From: Lachnospira multipara ATCC 19207
GTDB lineage: Bacteria > Bacillota > Clostridia > Lachnospirales > Lachnospiraceae
Reading direction: 5' to 3'
Length of the DNA stretch: 64,000 bases
NCBI RefSeq assembly: GCF_000424105.1
Contig: NZ_AUJG01000016.1
Location: 1 to 64,000, forward strand
Position 1 is the stretch's first letter; every line of letters starts with the position of its first letter. The notes beneath the pieces are model-generated. The model worked only from the letters and a program-made list of their open reading frames with translations. It made no database searches and had not been told where the DNA came from. This document shows, piece after piece, positions 60,207-64,000 of the stretch. A program made the position numbers and the translations under genes.

Positions 60207-61040
60207 ATGAATTTATGTTTTAGAAATCTAAGAGCCGATGAAATCGAAGTAAGAGTTCATTCACTTAATAAGGGTGGTGCTCAGTTATTACTTTATAAGG
60301 ACGCTAGAGCAGATATGAATATCTTAGATGATGCAGTTGGTCCTCTTGGTTGGAAGAAGGAATACAAAAGAGATAATGCAAATTGCGTAGTAAGTATACT
60401 AGACAAGGATACAGGTGAATGGATATCTAAGGAAGATACAGGTACAGCTTCAAATTCTCAGGCTGAGAAGGGATTAGCTAGTGATTCCTTTAAGAGAGCT
60501 TGTGTGAATTGGGGAATTGGTCGAGCTTTATACGATGCTCCTTATATCTTTATTACAAAAGATAAATTACCTACTTTCAAGGAAGCAAACGGTAAATTTA
60601 CATCTTATGAAAGATTTAAGATTGCAAATGTTGTTTATTCTGAAAATAACAAGAGTATCATTGAAGTTGCGATTAATATTATTTCGAATTATAAGGTAGT
60701 ATCAACTGTCGTATTTAAGCAAAGTAAGGCTGCAGTATCAAATGTTCAGCCACTTCCATCTACAACACCTACTATTAATACTAATACTCGGAATATGAAT
60801 TCAAACCCTGTACATGTAGAAGAGTCTCAGTCTACTCCAAGATCTAATCCAACACCTGTTAATGCAGATGTTATGGATGACGAAGATATTATTTTATTCG
60901 GTCCATGCAAGGGTAGTACTTTTGGAGAGATTAAGAATACAGATAGATTCAACACCCTAATGAACTGGGTAAAAGGCCAGAGCTTTGGTTATGGTGGAGA
61001 AAAAGACGAACAGTTAAAGAAGCTTAAGGCACTTGCATAG
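60207..61040 (+). CDS. Rad52/Rad22-type single-strand annealing protein
   Basis: 277 residues. The N-terminal 160 residues match the Rad52/22 fold: VGPLGWKKEYKRDN, then VSILDKDTGEWISKEDTGTA, GLASDSFKRACVNWGIGRAL and YDAPYIFI. These proteins pair complementary single strands. A flexible Pro/Thr/Asn linker (about 175-225) leads to a second small domain. Followed nine bases later by an exonuclease gene, which can give an annealing-recombination pair. AAAGGAG site. Confidence 0.88.
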   Translation: MNLCFRNLRADEIEVRVHSLNKGGAQLLLYKDARADMNILDDAVGPLGWKKEYKRDNANCVVSILDKDTGEWISKEDTGTASNSQAEKGLASDSFKRACVNWGIGRALYDAPYIFITKDKLPTFKEANGKFTSYERFKIANVVYSENNKSIIEVAINIISNYKVVSTVVFKQSKAAVSNVQPLPSTTPTINTNTRNMNSNPVHVEESQSTPRSNPTPVNADVMDDEDIILFGPCKGSTFGEIKNTDRFNTLMNWVKGQSFGYGGEKDEQLKKLKALA

Positions 61041-61049
61041 GAGATTATA

Positions 61050-61883
61050 ATGGAAAATGATGTAAAACTTTTTCTTGATTCAATAAAAAATAATTATTTC
61101 TTTGTCTATGACACAGAAACGACTGGTTTTAATATTGAATCATCAGATATTATTGAAATATCAGCTATTAAAGTTGATGGCAATACATTAGAAATTGTTG
61201 AAGAATTCGATAGCTTGGTTAATCCAGGCTATCATCTTCCACAAGAAATTATCGAATTTAATGAAGAGCATAACACTGGTATTACAGATGAAAAAATTCA
61301 AGCAGCACCTTCTGGTGAGCTTGTTGCAAAAAACTTTTATACTTTTATAGGAAAAAATCCTATCATGGTTGGTCATAATTCAATTTCTTTTGATACCAAA
61401 TTTGTGAAAAAGCTTTTCAATAAGTGTAATTATGAATTTAATCCTTATATTCAAATTGATACACTAAAATTAGCAAAAGAAAAAGTTCCAGCTCCAAGAA
61501 ATCTTGCGAGCCTATATGAACGAACGCCTGATAATGGTTCTATCGCCTTTCATAGTTCAATAGACGATGCTAAGGCAACACTTTCTGTTTTAAAATGGCT
61601 ATTAACTTTTTACAATACATCTGATAATCACAAAGAGTCTAATAAGCCAATTACTGTATTGAATTTGTCAAGATGGACTATGACAGATACGCTTGACAGA
61701 ATATATATACAAAACAAAGAAAACTATAAAATCTTTTTTGATGTTAAGCTTGGATGTTTCGATCTAAGTGGAGTTCAAAAGAAAGATGTGTTAAATGGTT
61801 TGTATTTGTATTTTAAACAAAAAGATAGAATCGTAACAGATGAAAAATCTATCATTTCTTGTTTATTAGAATTTGCTACATAA
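61050..61883 (+). CDS. DEDDh 3'-5' exonuclease (DnaQ type)
   Basis: 277 residues. Catalytic motifs VYDTETTGF (DxE near 19-21), GHNSISFDTKF (Asp) and HSSIDDAKAT (His and Asp). The N-terminal 180 residues form the nuclease; the rest may be an interaction domain. It could proofread for the DnaE polymerase, which lacks its own exonuclease domain, or process ends for the annealing protein. AGGAGATT site right after the Rad52-like gene. Confidence 0.88.
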   Translation: MENDVKLFLDSIKNNYFFVYDTETTGFNIESSDIIEISAIKVDGNTLEIVEEFDSLVNPGYHLPQEIIEFNEEHNTGITDEKIQAAPSGELVAKNFYTFIGKNPIMVGHNSISFDTKFVKKLFNKCNYEFNPYIQIDTLKLAKEKVPAPRNLASLYERTPDNGSIAFHSSIDDAKATLSVLKWLLTFYNTSDNHKESNKPITVLNLSRWTMTDTLDRIYIQNKENYKIFFDVKLGCFDLSGVQKKDVLNGLYLYFKQKDRIVTDEKSIISCLLEFAT

Positions 61884-61885
61884 AA

Positions 61886-61903
61886 TCTTATATATTTAAT
61901 ATG
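61886..61903 (+). promoter_or_regulatory. Private promoter element
   Basis: TCTTATATATTTAATATG, 34 bases before ssb. No terminator is visible between the exonuclease gene and this box. Confidence 0.8.
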
Positions 61904-61937
61904 AGAAATAAATTATTTTTTAAAAGGAGAAATAAAT

Positions 61938-62378
61938 ATGAATAAGACAATTTTAATGGGAAGATTAACTGCAGATCCAGAAGTAAGATATTCGTCAGGA
62001 GAAAAGGCAACTGCTGTTGCTAGATTTACACTTGCTGTAAATCGTACATATACTTCTGAGGGGCAGCCAAATGCAGATTTTATTAGATGCATTGCTTTTG
62101 GAAAGAGAGGAGAATTTGCTGAAAAGTATCTCCACAAGGGAACAAAGATTGTATTAGCAGGTCATATTCAGACTGGCTCATATGATGATAAGGATGGAAA
62201 GAAGGTCTACACTACAGATGTAGTTGTTGACGAAATGGAATTTGCTGAAAGTAAGTCACAGGCTGAACAGTCTCAGGCATCTTCCGCTCCAGTAGCTGAA
62301 AATGCGTCTCGTCCAGCTGGAGAAGAATGGATGCCTATTCCTGACAACCTTGATTATGAAAATCTTCCTTTCAATTAA
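61938..62378 (+). CDS. ssb: Single-stranded DNA-binding protein
   Basis: 146 residues. OB fold with NKTILMGRLTADPEVRY, VARFTLAVNRTY, ADFIRCIAFGKRGEFAEKYL and GSYDDKDGKKVYTTDVVVDE. The disordered Ser/Gln/Ala linker ends in DNLDYENLPFN, close to the usual DDDIPF tail that recruits partners. It coats single-stranded DNA for the element's replication. AAAGGAG site. Confidence 0.95.
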   Translation: MNKTILMGRLTADPEVRYSSGEKATAVARFTLAVNRTYTSEGQPNADFIRCIAFGKRGEFAEKYLHKGTKIVLAGHIQTGSYDDKDGKKVYTTDVVVDEMEFAESKSQAEQSQASSAPVAENASRPAGEEWMPIPDNLDYENLPFN

Positions 62379-62397
62379 AAATCAAAACATCATATTT

Positions 62398-62432
62398 AAA
62401 AAAGGGCATTTATTTAAAATGCCCCTTTTTTC
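62398..62432. terminator. Bidirectional terminator between convergent genes
   Basis: AAAAGGGCATTT/AAATGCCCCTTTT with T/A tracts on both sides. Confidence 0.9.
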
Positions 62433-62993
62433 TTATATAGTTTTCCCAAATTCTTTGAAAAGTTCAGATAATAATTGTTTTCTACCACGTAATTGATATT
62501 GTTTTTTTACAATGGTACGTAATTTATCCAAATCTGTATTCTGTTTTACAACCTTACAAAAATTAGTCTTGCACACAACATGGCCTATTAAAATATACCA
62601 CAATATTTCCGAACAATAGTTTTGAAAATTAGGTAAAGCCTCATAAAAATCTAAACCATATTTTAACGCTACTAGTGATAATTTTAGTTTCGAATAATCT
62701 AATTCCATTCTTGATAATCTATATACTTGATAATCTTGTATTTTATTACGGGTACTATCATTTTCGTATATAGTATCTATAATTAATCTAATTTCAGAAG
62801 CGTTAAGAAGTGGGGTAGCTAATATATCCATTGGATATCCTTTATTTAAAGCATATAATACTAATGTTTTCCATTCTTTATAATCTGGTTCTTGAATTCG
62901 TAAATCCAATATTTCTTCATTGAAAACACCCTCATTATTAATGACATTTCTGTTTAAATCATCTTTATACCATATTTGTTTATCTTTTTTCAA
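62433..62993 (-). CDS. Hypothetical protein, minus strand, 186 aa
   Basis: TTG start at 62993 with GGAGGTGAG; a GTG four codons upstream overlaps that site. 186 residues, helical, soluble, Leu/Ile/Tyr-rich. Transcribed from a minus-strand private promoter copy with almost no leader. Unknown. Confidence 0.65.
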   Translation of the reverse strand: MKKDKQIWYKDDLNRNVINNEGVFNEEILDLRIQEPDYKEWKTLVLYALNKGYPMDILATPLLNASEIRLIIDTIYENDSTRNKIQDYQVYRLSRMELDYSKLKLSLVALKYGLDFYEALPNFQNYCSEILWYILIGHVVCKTNFCKVVKQNTDLDKLRTIVKKQYQLRGRKQLLSELFKEFGKTI

Positions 62994-63005
62994 AAAACTC
63001 ACCTC

Positions 63006-63023
63006 CACTATAAATATATAAGG
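63006..63023 (-). promoter_or_regulatory. Private promoter element, minus strand, minimal leader
   Basis: CCTTATATATTTATAGTG runs directly into GAGGTGAG and the start at 62993. Confidence 0.75.
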
Positions 63024-63030
63024 ACATATA

Positions 63031-63048
63031 TCTTATATATTTACTATG
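63031..63048 (+). promoter_or_regulatory. Private promoter element, divergent from 63006-63023
   Basis: TCTTATATATTTACTATG, 32 bases before 63081. Confidence 0.82.
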
Positions 63049-63080
63049 AAACTACTAAAACACGCTAGAAAGGATTTAAT

Positions 63081-64000
63081 ATGGGTGCGATTGAACAAAA
63101 AACATATCAAACAAGTGTCAATGTTACAATGTATACAATAGAAGAGTTAGAGCAATTAATGGCTGCTATTCTTAGGTATCTAAAAGATAAAGATAAAAAT
63201 GCAGGTGCAAAAGCTCTTGCTAAAGAAATCAAAAACGGAACTGCCAAAGAGGTTATCTGTTACGGAGATACATCATCTTATAGAGATTTATTAAAGGCTC
63301 TTAAAGATGAAGGAATATATGCATTAGGACACATTGGCTATGATGGTAAAATGCGTTTTACTGCTGGAGCTTTGAATGCGGAAAGAATCCTAGAAATTAA
63401 TAGAGCTATATTGCTTAGTCAATGTAATTATATTCATGCTGCTGATTTAACTGATTTCGAAAATGCAATTGCGCAATACGGGAAAAACAAAGAATTAGTA
63501 AAATTTGAAAATATAGATAATGATTTTGCCTTTGTATTAAATAATAAACTTAATAGATTGTACACTGTCAGCAATGGCGAAACTATTCACAATTCAAAGC
63601 CAATAACAGTTGGTATTCGAGAAAATGAAAACACTACAACTATAAGTTTAAGTGATAAATATGTAATAAATCTTGAAAAACGACAAATTGAAAATGGCAA
63701 AAATAATAAAGAAATATATAACAAAGACCTTTGTAGATGTATATTAGATTCCGCTGTTTCCTTATATGGCCAAAATAGTGAAATAAAACATGCTGAAATT
63801 GAGTTTGATAAAAAAGCTGAATCTGAGATAGAAAGCGCACTTAGGGAAAATAAGGAATTATGGATAGTAACTGCAGAAAACCAAAAAGATGCAATTCACA
63901 TATCCCCTGACGGTGTTGATATCTGGGATTTAAATGGAAAGAAACATTATGATAAAGACGATCCTAATATTGATGATATTATTTTAGAAAAGCATAATCA
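63081..64000 (+). CDS. Hypothetical protein, continues past the window end
   Basis: ATG at 63081 behind GAAAGGA; open through the last base, at least 306 codons. The N-terminal part reads MGAIEQKTYQTSVNVTMYTI. Soluble, alpha/beta, no known motif in the part seen. It has its own private promoter. Partial because the window ends. Confidence 0.75.
   Translation, partial: MGAIEQKTYQTSVNVTMYTIEELEQLMAAILRYLKDKDKNAGAKALAKEIKNGTAKEVICYGDTSSYRDLLKALKDEGIYALGHIGYDGKMRFTAGALNAERILEINRAILLSQCNYIHAADLTDFENAIAQYGKNKELVKFENIDNDFAFVLNNKLNRLYTVSNGETIHNSKPITVGIRENENTTTISLSDKYVINLEKRQIENGKNNKEIYNKDLCRCILDSAVSLYGQNSEIKHAEIEFDKKAESEIESALRENKELWIVTAENQKDAIHISPDGVDIWDLNGKKHYDKDDPNIDDIILEKHN

Noticed and set aside
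1-64000. The window as part of a large phage genome
   Set aside because: The replication set fits a phage, but Rep_3 with iterons, ParM/ParR, toxin-antitoxin and Tad pilus genes, and absence of any virion gene in 64 kb, favour a plasmid. Not fully excluded.

Overview
The window is a strongly AT-rich stretch of low-GC Firmicutes DNA. The best guess is a large plasmid (megaplasmid) or plasmid-like element from an anaerobic Clostridia host, probably Lachnospiraceae. The evidence is AGGAGG-type ribosome binding sites, standard stop codons, Clostridia-type tRNAs, a Rep_3 initiator with iterons, a ParM/ParR pair, a type II toxin-antitoxin pair, a Tad-type pilus cluster and a nearly complete private replication and recombination set. 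No capsid, tail or terminase gene was seen, so a plasmid is preferred over a phage. The assignment to Lachnospiraceae is inference.

Layout. 1-4500: repeats, a lipoprotein and a large secreted repeat protein. 4500-6400: small soluble proteins. 6460-8220: one apparent transcription unit that mixes tRNA-Met, tRNA-Gln and tRNA-Lys with three small membrane proteins and structured RNA. 8255-14700: a RuvC-like nuclease followed by a Tad-like pilus cluster (TadB/TadC membrane proteins, pilin-like protein, two TadE-like proteins, CpaB). 14700-26720: dUTPase, many small proteins, the TadA-like ATPase, a DNA methyltransferase and an OB-fold protein. 26729-34145: signal peptidase, ParM/ParR, small membrane proteins and a toxin-antitoxin pair. 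34349-43841: RecD2-like helicase on the minus strand, iterons, Rep, a second RecD2, an SMC-like ATPase and a sigma-factor-like gene. 43984-50142: NERD protein, a gene split by a TnpB insertion element, primase and serine recombinase. 50131-52019 (minus): XRE repressor, unknown protein and a second sigma-like protein. 52134-64000: DnaE-type polymerase, diguanylate cyclase, SSB-like protein, Rad52-like annealing protein, DEDDh exonuclease, SSB and unknown genes.

The main finding is a private promoter-like element. An 18-base box close to TCTTATATATTTATTATG occurs at least 34 times (31 plus, 3 minus), nearly always 15-50 bases before a start codon and often just after the terminator of the previous gene. 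It has no constant -35 box. Six copies carry a second box, TTAGATATTT or a close variant, exactly 28 bases upstream. By contrast, ordinary sigma-A style promoters with 17-base spacing precede the XRE/sigma-like operon, the serine recombinase and a zinc-ribbon cassette, and one lies upstream of the 42.9-kb sigma operon. I infer that the element encodes its own sigma factor(s), and that a regulatory layer read by host RNA polymerase controls a backbone read through the private promoter.

How the genes fit together: Rep/iterons plus DnaE, primase, two RecD2 helicases, SSB, Rad52-like protein, exonuclease and RuvC-like nuclease would replicate and recombine the element. ParM/ParR and the toxin-antitoxin pair would maintain it. 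The Tad-like pilus, adhesin-like proteins, signal peptidase and diguanylate cyclase point to a surface structure for attachment or transfer.
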